A DNA stretch of 64,000 nt from Tellurirhabdus rosea (lineage in GTDB: Bacteria; Bacteroidota; Bacteroidia; Cytophagales; Spirosomataceae): assembly GCF_026278345.1 (NCBI RefSeq), contig NZ_CP111085.1, positions 1,996,001 through 2,060,000 of the forward strand, written 5' to 3'. Under the pieces are notes generated by a model, which was not told the origin of the DNA, did no database searches, and worked only from the letters and a program-made list of their open reading frames with translations. Of the stretch, positions 41,007 to 49,308 are shown one piece after another; position 1 is the stretch's first letter; every line of letters starts with the position of its first letter. The position numbers were made by a program, and so were the translations under genes.

Positions 41007-42032
41007 CTAAGCCCGGTAATACTCAAGCGCTTTGCGCATTTCAGCCGGTGTGACGGTCAGGTCGAAGGCGCAGCTGCCCGGTCCGTTGGGCAGCGCCATG
41101 CGGACCTGGCCGCCGCGGTTCTTCTTGTCCTGCCGCGTCAGGGCCAGAATAGGCTCGATATCGGCGTCCGACAGGGCCACCCGGCCGTATATGGAAAACA
41201 GGTATTCTTCGATCTGACCCAGCAGCCGCTCATCGATCATTTTCCGGTTGAAGGCCAGCCAGGCCTCCGCCAGCATGCCTGCCGCAATGGCCTCGCCGTG
41301 CAGCAGGCGTTTTTTGGGTATGTTGAGGAAGTGCGTTTCAATGGCATGGCCCAGCGTGTGACCGAAGTTGAGAATCTTACGAATTCCCTTCTCGGTTGGA
41401 TCTTGCTCGACCACTTTTTTCTTGATTTCGACGGAATGCGCCACCAGGGCCTCCCAGTCTTGTTCATGCAGGTCACGGCGGCGAATGTCGTCCCATCTGC
41501 CCGCGTCAGCGATGAGGCAATGCTTGATGATTTCAGCAAAGCCCGACCGAAGTTCGCGTTCCGGAAGCGTCTGAAGAAAAGCCGTGTCGATCAGGACGGC
41601 TTCCGGCAGTTTGAACACCCCAATATGGTTTTTAAATCCGTGAAAGTCAATACCTAGCTTTCCGCCCACGCTGGCATCAACCTGTGCCAGTAAGGTGGTG
41701 GGAATCTGCACAAAATCGATTCCGCGCTTGTAGGTGGCCGCACAAAACCCGCCCAAATCGCCGATTACCCCGCCTCCGAGGTTAATCAGCAGGCCGTACC
41801 GGTCAAAATTGGCTCGCGTCAGCGCCTGCCAGACGGTTTCACAGGTAGCCAGATGCTTGTGTTCTTCGCCGGCGGGGATGGCAATAAGAATATGTTTCGG
41901 TAATAATTTTTTTACCAACGGGTAACAATGTTTGCGGGTATTTGCGTCGACCAGCACCGCCACGGACGAATACGAACGATCGTTCAGAAAGCGGGGCAAT
42001 GAGTCGGAAACCGCAGAAATAAGTACAGACAT
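41007..42032 (-). CDS. aroB: 3-dehydroquinate synthase
   Basis: 341 aa. Converts the DAHP product to 3-dehydroquinate (second step of the shikimate pathway); DAHP synthase is encoded at 56420. NAD- and metal-binding motifs: 'LINLGGGVIGDLGGFCAATY', 'QIPTTLLAQVDASVGGKLGI', 'SGFAEIIKHCLIADAG' and 'NFGHTLGHAIE' (zinc His). Length is a little under the usual ~360 because of short N-terminal strands. It stands alone upstream of a long AT-rich gap before the susC gene. Confidence 0.96.
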   Translation of the reverse strand: MSVLISAVSDSLPRFLNDRSYSSVAVLVDANTRKHCYPLVKKLLPKHILIAIPAGEEHKHLATCETVWQALTRANFDRYGLLINLGGGVIGDLGGFCAATYKRGIDFVQIPTTLLAQVDASVGGKLGIDFHGFKNHIGVFKLPEAVLIDTAFLQTLPERELRSGFAEIIKHCLIADAGRWDDIRRRDLHEQDWEALVAHSVEIKKKVVEQDPTEKGIRKILNFGHTLGHAIETHFLNIPKKRLLHGEAIAAGMLAEAWLAFNRKMIDERLLGQIEEYLFSIYGRVALSDADIEPILALTRQDKKNRGGQVRMALPNGPGSCAFDLTVTPAEMRKALEYYRA

Positions 42033-42160
42033 TTAATGTTTTATAAAAAAATTTAAAAACTTCACAGAAAAGGTCCTATAAGCCTTGCTCCACAGGACAG
42101 ATAAATCAACAGGAGAATCGGGGCAGGGGCCAAATTTTATTGCACAAAATAAACCAATTA

Positions 42161-42173
42161 TATGCAATGCATA
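42161..42173. promoter_or_regulatory. 13-bp palindrome upstream of susC
   Basis: TATGCA-A-TGCATA, in the 259-bp gap between aroB and susC (42033-42291). TATGCAATGCA also occurs, on the other strand, in the candidate PadR operator at 8248. The rest of this gap is AT-rich, with a small GGTCCT / AGGAC hairpin near 42072-42096; I see no clear TAnnTTTG box. Confidence 0.3.
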
Positions 42174-42291
42174 GCCGTGCCATCCCGGTTTGTATTACTA
42201 TTTCTACTGTGACCCTGTTGATTATGTCTTCAAAATAAGCCAGATTTGAGATTGTATTTTAGATTTTTCTTTAACCAAAGCTAACTTAATA

Positions 42292-45200
42292 ATGAGCAAC
42301 TCTCTACAGAAATGGCTCTTTATGGTCATTTTGAGCGGGTTGACCGTACTCGGTGCATGGGCGCAGGATAACGCCATCACGGGGAAAGTCACCTCCGCCG
42401 AGGATGGCAGTCCAATTCCGGGAGCCAGTGTCATCGTGCGGGGAACCACCCGCGGGACTACCACCGACGCCCAGGGCAATTACCGCATCGCGGCCAGCAC
42501 CGGCCAGACCCTCCGCTTCAGCTTCATCGGCACCAAGAACCGCGACGTCGTTGTGGGCAACGCAACCGTCATCAACATCACCCTCGAACAGGAAGCGGGT
42601 AATTTGAACGAAGTCGTGGTGACGGCGCTGGGCGTGAAACGGGAAAAACGCCAGTTGGGCTACGCGGTCACCGAACTGGGCGGCCAGGACCTCGCCCAGA
42701 CGCAGCGCGACAATTTCCTGAACGGTCTGCAGGGCCGTGTCGCCGGGGTCAACATCGCCACCACCAGCGGCATGCCGGGTGCCTCTTCGCAGGTCATCAT
42801 CCGGGGCGTCAACTCCATCAGCGGTAACAACCAGCCGCTGTTTGTCATCGACGGCATGCCGATCGACAACCGGACGGCCCAGAGTGCCAACTTCGTGGCC
42901 GAGCGCAACTCGTCCAGCTCCTTTGCCAACCGGACCGTGGACTTCGCCAACCGCGCCTCGGACCTCAACCCGGCCGATATCGAAACCGTCACGATCCTGA
43001 AAGGACCCGAAGCGGCGGCGCTCTACGGCGTCGAGGCGGCCAACGGCGCCATTCTGATCACGACCCGGAAAGGCCGCTCGGGCCAGGGCCGCATTACGTA
43101 CAGCAACAACTTTACGTTTGAAAAAGTAGGCCGTCTGCCCGAACTCCAGCAGGTCTACAGCCAGGGCAACAACGGGATCGCTCAGAACGCCACGTTCAAC
43201 TATTTTGGGCCCAAATACGCCGAAGGGACCACGTTCTACGACAACATGAACAACTTCCTGCAAACGGGGATGGGCCAGCGTCATAACCTCTCGTTTGAAG
43301 GAGGTACCGACCGGTATACCTACCGCCTGTCGGGCAGCTACTCGACCCGCGAGGGCGTGATTCCGACCACTAAATACGACCGTCTGAACCTGACGCTGAG
43401 CGGAACGGCCAAACTGAGCGACAAACTGACCTCGGAAGCCACCATGCAGTACATCAACACCAGCAACCAGAAGGTCTCCAAAGGCCAGAACAGCTTCATG
43501 CTGGGCATGCTGCAGTGGCCCATGACCGACGACATGAGCGTGTACATCGACCCGGCAACGGGCCTGCGCAAGAAGGTCACGACGGGCAGCGAGATTGAAA
43601 ACCCGTATTTTGATGTCAATAAAAACCGGCTGCGCGACCTCGGCAACCGCGTGATTGCCAACGTGGGCCTCAATTATGTGCCGACCAGCTGGCTGACGCT
43701 TTCCGGACGCGTGGGGGTCGACGTGTCGTCAACGCAGTACCTGATCAAATTCCACCCGGAATCCAACCGTTCGGGCGGCGTGATCGGCGGCTCCATCGAC
43801 CAGGCGACCGACAACTCCCGCAACCTGACGATGCAGTATTTTGCCACGCTGAAGCACAAAGTGGGTAAGTTTACGGGCACCATGCGCCTCGGCAGCGCCC
43901 TCTACGACAACCAGTACAAAGTTCTGTCGACGCGCGGTGAGAAGTTCCTGGTGCCGGAATTTGAATCCATCAACAACACCGACCCGCTGACGCAGAAATC
44001 GCTGTCCCGCATGGAGCAGCGCCGCCTGGTCGGGGCGTTTGGCGACGTAACGGTCGATTACAACAACACGCTGTTCCTGACCGTAACGGGCCGTAATGAC
44101 TGGTCTTCGACCTTCCCCAAAGCGTACCGTTCGTTCTTCTATCCTTCCGCCTCGCTGAGCTTTGTCTTCACGGAACTGGTGAAGGAAGGCGCGCTGCGGG
44201 ATGTGTTGAGCTACGGCAAACTCCGGGCGTCGCTGGCGCAGGTGGGTAAGGAAGCTCCCCCGTACTCGACCTCACAGGCCTACGAAAGCCAGACGACCAC
44301 GGGCGGCGGATTCAGTTACGGCTTCACCGGACCGAACCCGAACCTGAAACCCGAAAAGGTGAATTCGTTTGAAGTAGGTACCGAACTGAAGTTCTTCAAC
44401 AACCGCCTCGGCATCGACGCCGCTTACTACAAAACGACCAGCCGCGACCAGATCATCCGCGACCTGCGGGCCAGCTACGGCACGGGCTTCGTCCTGAACG
44501 TGGTCAACGGCGGTGAAATGTGGAACAACGGGGTCGAACTTTCGCTGAACGCGGAACCCATCCGGGCGGCCAACTTCTCCTGGAACACCATCGTCAACTT
44601 TACGAAGACCAACAGCCGCCTCGTGAGCCTGATGCCGGGTCTGCCCGAATTCTACATGTCGGACACCTGGGTATACAGCAACATCCGGAACGGTGCCCGT
44701 CCGGGTGGCCCGCTGACGACGCTGACGGGTAACTCCTACCAGCGGAACACGCAGGGCGACATCCTCATCAGTCCCCTGACGGGTCTGCCGATCACCGAAA
44801 CGGTCTGGAACATTGTGGGCGACCGGAACCCGGATTTCGTCATTGGCTGGAGCAACCAGTTCAATTACAAAAATCTGGCGGTGAGCTTCCTGTTTGACGT
44901 TCGGCAGGGCGGCGACGTATACAATGCCACGGAACTGTTCCTCTACAACCGCGGCCTCAGCAAGCGGACGCTCGACCGCGAAACGCCGCGCATTTTCAGA
45001 GGCGTGCTGAAAGATGGTCTGGAAAACACGGCCACGCCGACCCCCAACACCATCCAGGTGATTCCGTACTACAACAACAGCTATTACACCGCGCCGGCCG
45101 ACGAAAACTTCATCGAGCGGGATGTGAACTGGGTGCGCCTGAAAGACGTAACCGTTCGCTACAACCTGCCGACGAGCGCCTTTGGCAACAGCAAGATTTT

Positions 45201-45381
45201 CAAATCGGCGAGTGTGTTCTTTACGGGAACGGACCTGTTCATGCTGACCAACTACACCGGCGGCGACCCGGGCGTTAACGCTACGACCGCTACAGTGGGT
45301 GGCTCAGGCGGCTACGGCATCGACTTCGGTAACCTGCCGCTGCCCCGCGCCTACAACGTCGGCATCAGCATCGGACTGTGA
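42292..45381 (+). CDS. SusC/RagA family TonB-linked outer membrane receptor
   Basis: 1029 aa. Signal peptide ends at 'LTVLGAWAQ'. Domain order: carboxypeptidase-like regulatory domain ('AITGKVTSAEDGSPIPGASV', residues about 25-105), the SusC linker 'LNEVVVTALGVKREKRQLGY', TonB plug ('LQGRVAGVNIATTSGMPGAS', 'IIRGVNSISGNNQPLFVIDG') and a 22-strand-type barrel ending 'LPRAYNVGISIGL'. It takes up substrate with the SusD lipoprotein 29 bases downstream. The substrate is unknown; no carbohydrate-active enzymes lie near, so the ligand may be a peptide or small oligomer. Confidence 0.96.
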   Translation: MSNSLQKWLFMVILSGLTVLGAWAQDNAITGKVTSAEDGSPIPGASVIVRGTTRGTTTDAQGNYRIAASTGQTLRFSFIGTKNRDVVVGNATVINITLEQEAGNLNEVVVTALGVKREKRQLGYAVTELGGQDLAQTQRDNFLNGLQGRVAGVNIATTSGMPGASSQVIIRGVNSISGNNQPLFVIDGMPIDNRTAQSANFVAERNSSSSFANRTVDFANRASDLNPADIETVTILKGPEAAALYGVEAANGAILITTRKGRSGQGRITYSNNFTFEKVGRLPELQQVYSQGNNGIAQNATFNYFGPKYAEGTTFYDNMNNFLQTGMGQRHNLSFEGGTDRYTYRLSGSYSTREGVIPTTKYDRLNLTLSGTAKLSDKLTSEATMQYINTSNQKVSKGQNSFMLGMLQWPMTDDMSVYIDPATGLRKKVTTGSEIENPYFDVNKNRLRDLGNRVIANVGLNYVPTSWLTLSGRVGVDVSSTQYLIKFHPESNRSGGVIGGSIDQATDNSRNLTMQYFATLKHKVGKFTGTMRLGSALYDNQYKVLSTRGEKFLVPEFESINNTDPLTQKSLSRMEQRRLVGAFGDVTVDYNNTLFLTVTGRNDWSSTFPKAYRSFFYPSASLSFVFTELVKEGALRDVLSYGKLRASLAQVGKEAPPYSTSQAYESQTTTGGGFSYGFTGPNPNLKPEKVNSFEVGTELKFFNNRLGIDAAYYKTTSRDQIIRDLRASYGTGFVLNVVNGGEMWNNGVELSLNAEPIRAANFSWNTIVNFTKTNSRLVSLMPGLPEFYMSDTWVYSNIRNGARPGGPLTTLTGNSYQRNTQGDILISPLTGLPITETVWNIVGDRNPDFVIGWSNQFNYKNLAVSFLFDVRQGGDVYNATELFLYNRGLSKRTLDRETPRIFRGVLKDGLENTATPTPNTIQVIPYYNNSYYTAPADENFIERDVNWVRLKDVTVRYNLPTSAFGNSKIFKSASVFFTGTDLFMLTNYTGGDPGVNATTATVGGSGGYGIDFGNLPLPRAYNVGISIGL

Positions 45382-45410
45382 TTTAGGATTTTGAAAGACA
45401 AACTTGACTC

Positions 45411-46949
45411 ATGAAAAAATTCATAGGTGGTATTCTGCTCGCCGGACTCGCCCTGACCTTCAGTGGCTGCGACAAGTACCTCGATATCAATAAAAACCCC
45501 AACAACCCGGACGAGGTGGAAGCGGCCCTGCTGCTCCCGCCGATCCACAACAGCTTCGTGCTGGGTGTGCAGTTCGACGCCCGCTACATTGGCCGGTATG
45601 TTCAGAACTGGCAGGCGGCCGGCGGTGGGGATACCTGGGATTTGCACGGTTACGTAGCCAACTCGGATGCCGGTGGCGAAATCTGGCGGAACGTTTATTT
45701 TAAAGGGGGCCGAAACCTCGAAAACCTGCTCGCGGACGCGGAGAAGGGCCAGAAATGGGATTACCTCGGCGTGGGTCAGGTCACCAAAGCGTGGGGCTGG
45801 CAGATGCTGACCGACGTGCACGGGGAGATTATCCTGTCGGAGGCTTATCCGAATGACCCCAACAAACGGACGTTTGACTACGATACCCAGGACAAAGTGT
45901 ATACGGAAGTCCAGCGTCTGCTGACCGAAGGCATCAAAAACCTGAACCGGGCCGACGGGAAGGTTTCGCAGGTGCAGCTTCAGCGCGGGGACCTGATCTA
46001 CAAAGGCGACCGGCTGAAATGGAAACGTTTCGCCTATGGCCTGCTTGCCGTCAACGCCCATCGTCTGGCCAACAAGAAAAGCCTCTACAAGCCTGACCAG
46101 GTTATTGCTTATGTAGACAGCGCTTTCACCGGCAACGCCGATGACGCCCTGTTTACGTTCAACGGCCTCAGCACGGCAGATGGCAGCTTCTTCGGACCGC
46201 TACGGCAGAACCTCCAGGCATTTGGCCAGTCAGCGTTTATCCTTCGTCTACTGGATGGCACCGTGCTGAACGGGGCCAAAGACCCGCGTCTGTCAATCAT
46301 GCTGGCCCCGAGCGGCGATAACGTTTATCGCGGACTGATACCGGGCGTCGGCCAGTCTACAGCGGCCAGCGTACCGGTTCCCACGCGTGTGCAGAGCCCC
46401 TGGGGCACGCAGTTGAGCGTCAACCCGCCGGTCGGCACCACGGGCAAGTATATCTTCACGGACAAAGGGCCTTTCCCCATCATGACGTATGCCCAGCTTC
46501 AGTTTATCAAGGCGGAAGCGGCGTTTATCAAAGGTGATAAAGCTACGGCACTGGCCGCCTATCGCCGGGGTATCGAAGCGCACATGACGGCTTCGTACGT
46601 CAACGCACCAGCAGCCGAGCGGACTGCGTATCTGGCCAATCCGGCCGTCATTCCGGCCACCGCCGCCGATTTGACGCTGAATCAGATCATGCTCCAGAAA
46701 TACATTGCCCAGTGGGGCTGGGGCTTCCTCGAAACCTGGTCGGACCTGCGCCGCTACAACTACAGCGCCGACGTCTTCACCTCGTTCCAGTTACCGAACG
46801 CCTTTACTACCAGCAACAACGGCAAACCTGCCCAGCGTCTGCGTCCGCGTTACAACTCGGAATACGTCTGGAACGTGGATGCCCTGACAAAGATTGGTGG
46901 CCTGGATCTGGACTTCCACACCAAACCGCTGTGGTTCACGCAACAATAA
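45411..46949 (+). CDS. SusD/RagB family lipoprotein (SusD-like_2 type)
   Basis: 512 aa, lipobox FSGC with Cys20, then 'DKYLDINKNPNNPDEV', the start typical of the second SusD subfamily. Helical repeats: 'EIWRNVYFKGGRNLENLLAD', 'WDYLGVGQVTKAWGWQMLTD', 'GDRLKWKRFAYGLLAVNAHR'. The terminal 'LETWSDLRRYNYSADV' and 'RYNSEYVWNVDAL' replace the RagB-type ending. It forms the lid of the SusC channel encoded 29 bases upstream. A 16-bp GC hairpin separates it from the DUF4397 gene. Confidence 0.94.
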   Translation: MKKFIGGILLAGLALTFSGCDKYLDINKNPNNPDEVEAALLLPPIHNSFVLGVQFDARYIGRYVQNWQAAGGGDTWDLHGYVANSDAGGEIWRNVYFKGGRNLENLLADAEKGQKWDYLGVGQVTKAWGWQMLTDVHGEIILSEAYPNDPNKRTFDYDTQDKVYTEVQRLLTEGIKNLNRADGKVSQVQLQRGDLIYKGDRLKWKRFAYGLLAVNAHRLANKKSLYKPDQVIAYVDSAFTGNADDALFTFNGLSTADGSFFGPLRQNLQAFGQSAFILRLLDGTVLNGAKDPRLSIMLAPSGDNVYRGLIPGVGQSTAASVPVPTRVQSPWGTQLSVNPPVGTTGKYIFTDKGPFPIMTYAQLQFIKAEAAFIKGDKATALAAYRRGIEAHMTASYVNAPAAERTAYLANPAVIPATAADLTLNQIMLQKYIAQWGWGFLETWSDLRRYNYSADVFTSFQLPNAFTTSNNGKPAQRLRPRYNSEYVWNVDALTKIGGLDLDFHTKPLWFTQQ

Positions 46950-46964
46950 ACTAAGTCATTCGTC

Positions 46965-47010
46965 GTCGGTCGGCCAGCCGTTTGCCAAAACCTGCGGCTG
47001 GCCGACCGAC
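46965..47010 (+). promoter_or_regulatory. Intercistronic hairpin between susD and DUF4397 gene
   Basis: Perfect 16-bp stem GTCGGTCGGCCAGCCG / CGGCTGGCCGACCGAC (46965-46980 and 46995-47010) with a 14-base loop and no T-run. Likely an RNA-processing or attenuating hairpin that lowers expression of the last gene; this is inferred from position. Confidence 0.6.
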
Positions 47011-47028
47011 GGCCCAAAGCTTTCCGAT

Positions 47029-47781
47029 ATGTTAAAGAAACTTTCTTATTTTCTCCTTTCGGCGGCGGCTCTTCTGACGGTTGCCTGCGAGAAAAATACC
47101 ATTCCGGCCCAGGATGAGCCTGTCGTGGACGGCGCCCGGATCAAGCTGGTTCACTCCGCTCCGGAAACGGCCGGGGTCAATCTTTTCCTGAACGACAAGA
47201 AGATTTCGGCCAATACGCCCACGTCTACCACCATCGTCCAGCCGATCACCTACGGTCTGACCTTCCCCAACTCAGGAGCCAACTACGCGGTGGTTCCGGC
47301 GGGTCAGTACACGGCCAAACTGTCGACGCCGGCCAGCGGAACAGCAACCAGCGAGACGGTTGTTTCGACGCAGCAGATTCAATTACAGAATGAGAAGTAC
47401 TACTCGCTGTTGCTGGGCGGCACGGCGGCCCAGCCCGTTACGGTCCTGCTGAACGACGAACTGCCGGGTCCGGACAATTCGAAGTTCTACGTTCGGTTTG
47501 TCAACCTGATTCCCGGTGGTCAGCCGTACGATTTGATTCTGCGCGGCGGCAGTGCACTGCTTACGGGCATCACGGCCGGGACTGCCAGCCAGTTTGTGGC
47601 TGTTGACGTGAACAGCAACGTAGCGTTTGACCTGCGGGCCGCCGGCACGACCACCAACATCGGAACGGGTTTTGCCTTCACCAGCAACGCCGCCGGTCGG
47701 GTCGTGACGCTCATCGCCCAGGGTCTTCCCGGTCGGACCGGAGCCGTTGCTCCGCGTCTGGGAGGCTACGTAAACCGGTAG
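47029..47781 (+). CDS. DUF4397 domain lipoprotein
   Basis: 250 aa from ATG 47029, lipobox TVAC with Cys20. Two DUF4397-type Ig-like units: 'ARIKLVHSAPETAGVNLFLN' with 'GANYAVVPAGQYTAKLS', then 'KFYVRFVNLIPGGQPYDLIL'. Such proteins often follow susD and are thought to be surface binding proteins for the same substrate. It is the last gene of the susC-susD-DUF4397 unit, ending in a strong terminator. Confidence 0.88.
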   Translation: MLKKLSYFLLSAAALLTVACEKNTIPAQDEPVVDGARIKLVHSAPETAGVNLFLNDKKISANTPTSTTIVQPITYGLTFPNSGANYAVVPAGQYTAKLSTPASGTATSETVVSTQQIQLQNEKYYSLLLGGTAAQPVTVLLNDELPGPDNSKFYVRFVNLIPGGQPYDLILRGGSALLTGITAGTASQFVAVDVNSNVAFDLRAAGTTTNIGTGFAFTSNAAGRVVTLIAQGLPGRTGAVAPRLGGYVNR

Positions 47782-47840
47782 TTTCGTTCGGCTTCCAGCC
47801 GGGGGCCGCGTCACCATTAGGGCAGCATGCGTTTACTTAG

Positions 47841-47865
47841 AAAAGCGGTCAGTACGACCGCTTTT
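47841..47865 (+). terminator. Terminator of susC-susD-DUF4397 unit
   Basis: Stem AAAAGCGGTC / GACCGCTTTT (47841-47850 and 47856-47865) with a 5-base loop and a run of seven T residues. Confidence 0.88.
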
Positions 47866-47954
47866 TTTATTTATGAAAAGTTACCGAATCCGTTTAAACC
47901 TATACGTACGTATGAGCATCTTACCGGCATAAACAACAAAAATACCCGCCTGTT

Positions 47955-48740
47955 ATGAGCCGCACATATGCTTTCCTGCTGGGCCTGACGCTGAGTCTGA
48001 TGAGTGCCGTAGTTGCCCGCGCCGATGTGGAGTTTTTCCTGAAAATTGATGATGGCGGGCGCTACACCGTCGTGATTGACGAACAGTCGATCACGCTTAA
48101 CACCGGTCGTTTCCGTTTTTTTGAACTGCCCGCGGGCCGCAACCGGGTGGCGATTCTCCGGAACAATTACCCGGTCTTTCAGGACTGGATCGATTTGCGC
48201 CCCGACAGCCGGACGGTCGCTGAGTTTCACCCCCGCCGCGGCCTGCGCCTGCTAACCCAGTTTCCGCTCTTCGACAACGGCATGTACTGCGGCCCGAACT
48301 GGGACCAGCCTTACGCCAGTAACCGCCCGGATTACGGCCGTCCGGGCAACGGCCGCCCCGACAACTGGAACAACCGACCGGGGTCCGGCCTACCGGGGTC
48401 CGGCCGACCGGGGAACGGGAATGGCAACTGGGGCAACAACCGCCCTTACGAAATGAATCCGCGTGATTTTGACCGCATCCGACAGGGCATCAGCCGTGAA
48501 TCGTTCGACGAGCGCAAGTTCGAATTTCTGCGGAATGTACTGCCCGGCCAGCCGGTTTCAACCGCCCAGATGTGCGAGCTTCTGCGGATGTTCTCCTTCG
48601 ATAAATACCGCCTCGAAGCGGCCAAGGTCGGCTGGGAGTGCGTCTCCGACCGGAATAACTACTACGCCACCTTCGATACTTTTTCTTTCGAAAGTTCGCG
48701 GCGGGACCTGAAACAGCACATCGGCTGGCGCCTGAACTGA
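47955..48740 (+). CDS. DUF4476 domain secreted protein
   Basis: 261 aa with signal peptide ending 'SAVVARA'. Three parts: an N-terminal PEGA-like beta region ('VEFFLKIDDGGRYTVVIDEQ'), a low-complexity linker rich in Gly, Asn, Pro and Arg (about residues 118-160), and a C-terminal DUF4476 four-helix domain ('DFDRIRQGISRESFDERKFE', 'STAQMCELLRMFSFDKYRLE'). The linker DNA has short imperfect repeats (ccggggtccggcc-like), which could vary in number. Function unknown. Confidence 0.85.
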   Translation: MSRTYAFLLGLTLSLMSAVVARADVEFFLKIDDGGRYTVVIDEQSITLNTGRFRFFELPAGRNRVAILRNNYPVFQDWIDLRPDSRTVAEFHPRRGLRLLTQFPLFDNGMYCGPNWDQPYASNRPDYGRPGNGRPDNWNNRPGSGLPGSGRPGNGNGNWGNNRPYEMNPRDFDRIRQGISRESFDERKFEFLRNVLPGQPVSTAQMCELLRMFSFDKYRLEAAKVGWECVSDRNNYYATFDTFSFESSRRDLKQHIGWRLN

Positions 48741-48763
48741 GTGCCGAAAATAAATTTCAAACA

Positions 48764-48795
48764 AAGACGTACCTAACTCCGGTCAGGTACGTCTT
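48764..48795 (+). terminator. Hairpin after DUF4476 gene
   Basis: Perfect 11-bp stem AAGACGTACCT / AGGTACGTCTT with a 10-base loop, 23 bases after the stop codon. No T-run. Confidence 0.6.
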
Positions 48796-48828
48796 ACTGT
48801 TTACAGGGCATTTTACTATCTTTAGATT

Positions 48829-49260
48829 ATGAAGAACGAAGACCGCATTCTGGAACTTCTGGCCGAAACCCTTCAGCGCATCGACATTCAGCAGAAACGA
48901 CTGGAAGAAATGAGCCAGGAACAAAAACAGCACAATCTGAGACTGGAACAGCAGGGCCGGTCGCTGGAACAGCAGGGCCGGTCGCTGAAACAGCAGGGCC
49001 AGTCGCTGGAACAACAGGCTCACCTGCTTTCCATGCAGCAGGAAAACAGCAACATGCTGGTTTCCGAACTTCAGCTACACAGGGAAAAGTTAGAAAAGTA
49101 CGGGGACGGACTTGGGACGCACAATGAAGCTATTGCCGAACTGATGAGCCGCTCGGAAGCGATGCACCTCACTTCCCTGGAACAGCAGGAAGCGTACCGG
49201 GCGATGACCCAACTGCTGATGAAACACCATCAGGCTCTACTGGACAAAAACATTCTATAA
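48829..49260 (+). CDS. Small coiled-coil protein with 7-residue tandem repeats
   Basis: 143 aa, almost wholly predicted coiled coil, no signal peptide. Residues 39-66 are four 7-residue repeats (LEQQGRS, LEQQGRS, LKQQGQS, LEQQAHL), encoded by four 21-base tandem DNA repeats at 48943-49026; the first two are identical. Seven residues equal one coiled-coil heptad, so gain or loss of units would lengthen the rod without breaking the frame. Unknown function. The region in front contains TATCTTTA at 48817-48824, a near match to the -7 box. Confidence 0.75.
   Translation: MKNEDRILELLAETLQRIDIQQKRLEEMSQEQKQHNLRLEQQGRSLEQQGRSLKQQGQSLEQQAHLLSMQQENSNMLVSELQLHREKLEKYGDGLGTHNEAIAELMSRSEAMHLTSLEQQEAYRAMTQLLMKHHQALLDKNIL
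48943..49026 (+). repeat. 21-base tandem repeat, four units
   Basis: Unit ctggaacagcagggccggtc plus g; units 1 and 2 are identical, units 3 and 4 diverge gradually. It codes for heptads in the coiled-coil gene. Confidence 0.92.
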
Positions 49261-49263
49261 AAA

Positions 49264-49296
49264 TTATCCGTCCGCTCCAATGAGCTGGACGGATAA
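49264..49296 (-). terminator. Terminator of S46 peptidase gene
   Basis: 10-bp stem TTATCCGTCC / GGACGGATAA (49264-49273 and 49287-49296) with an inner GCTC / GAGC. On the reverse strand it is followed by a T-run (TTTTTATAG). It lies between converging genes. Confidence 0.75.
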
Positions 49297-49308
49297 AATA
49301 AAAGGCTT

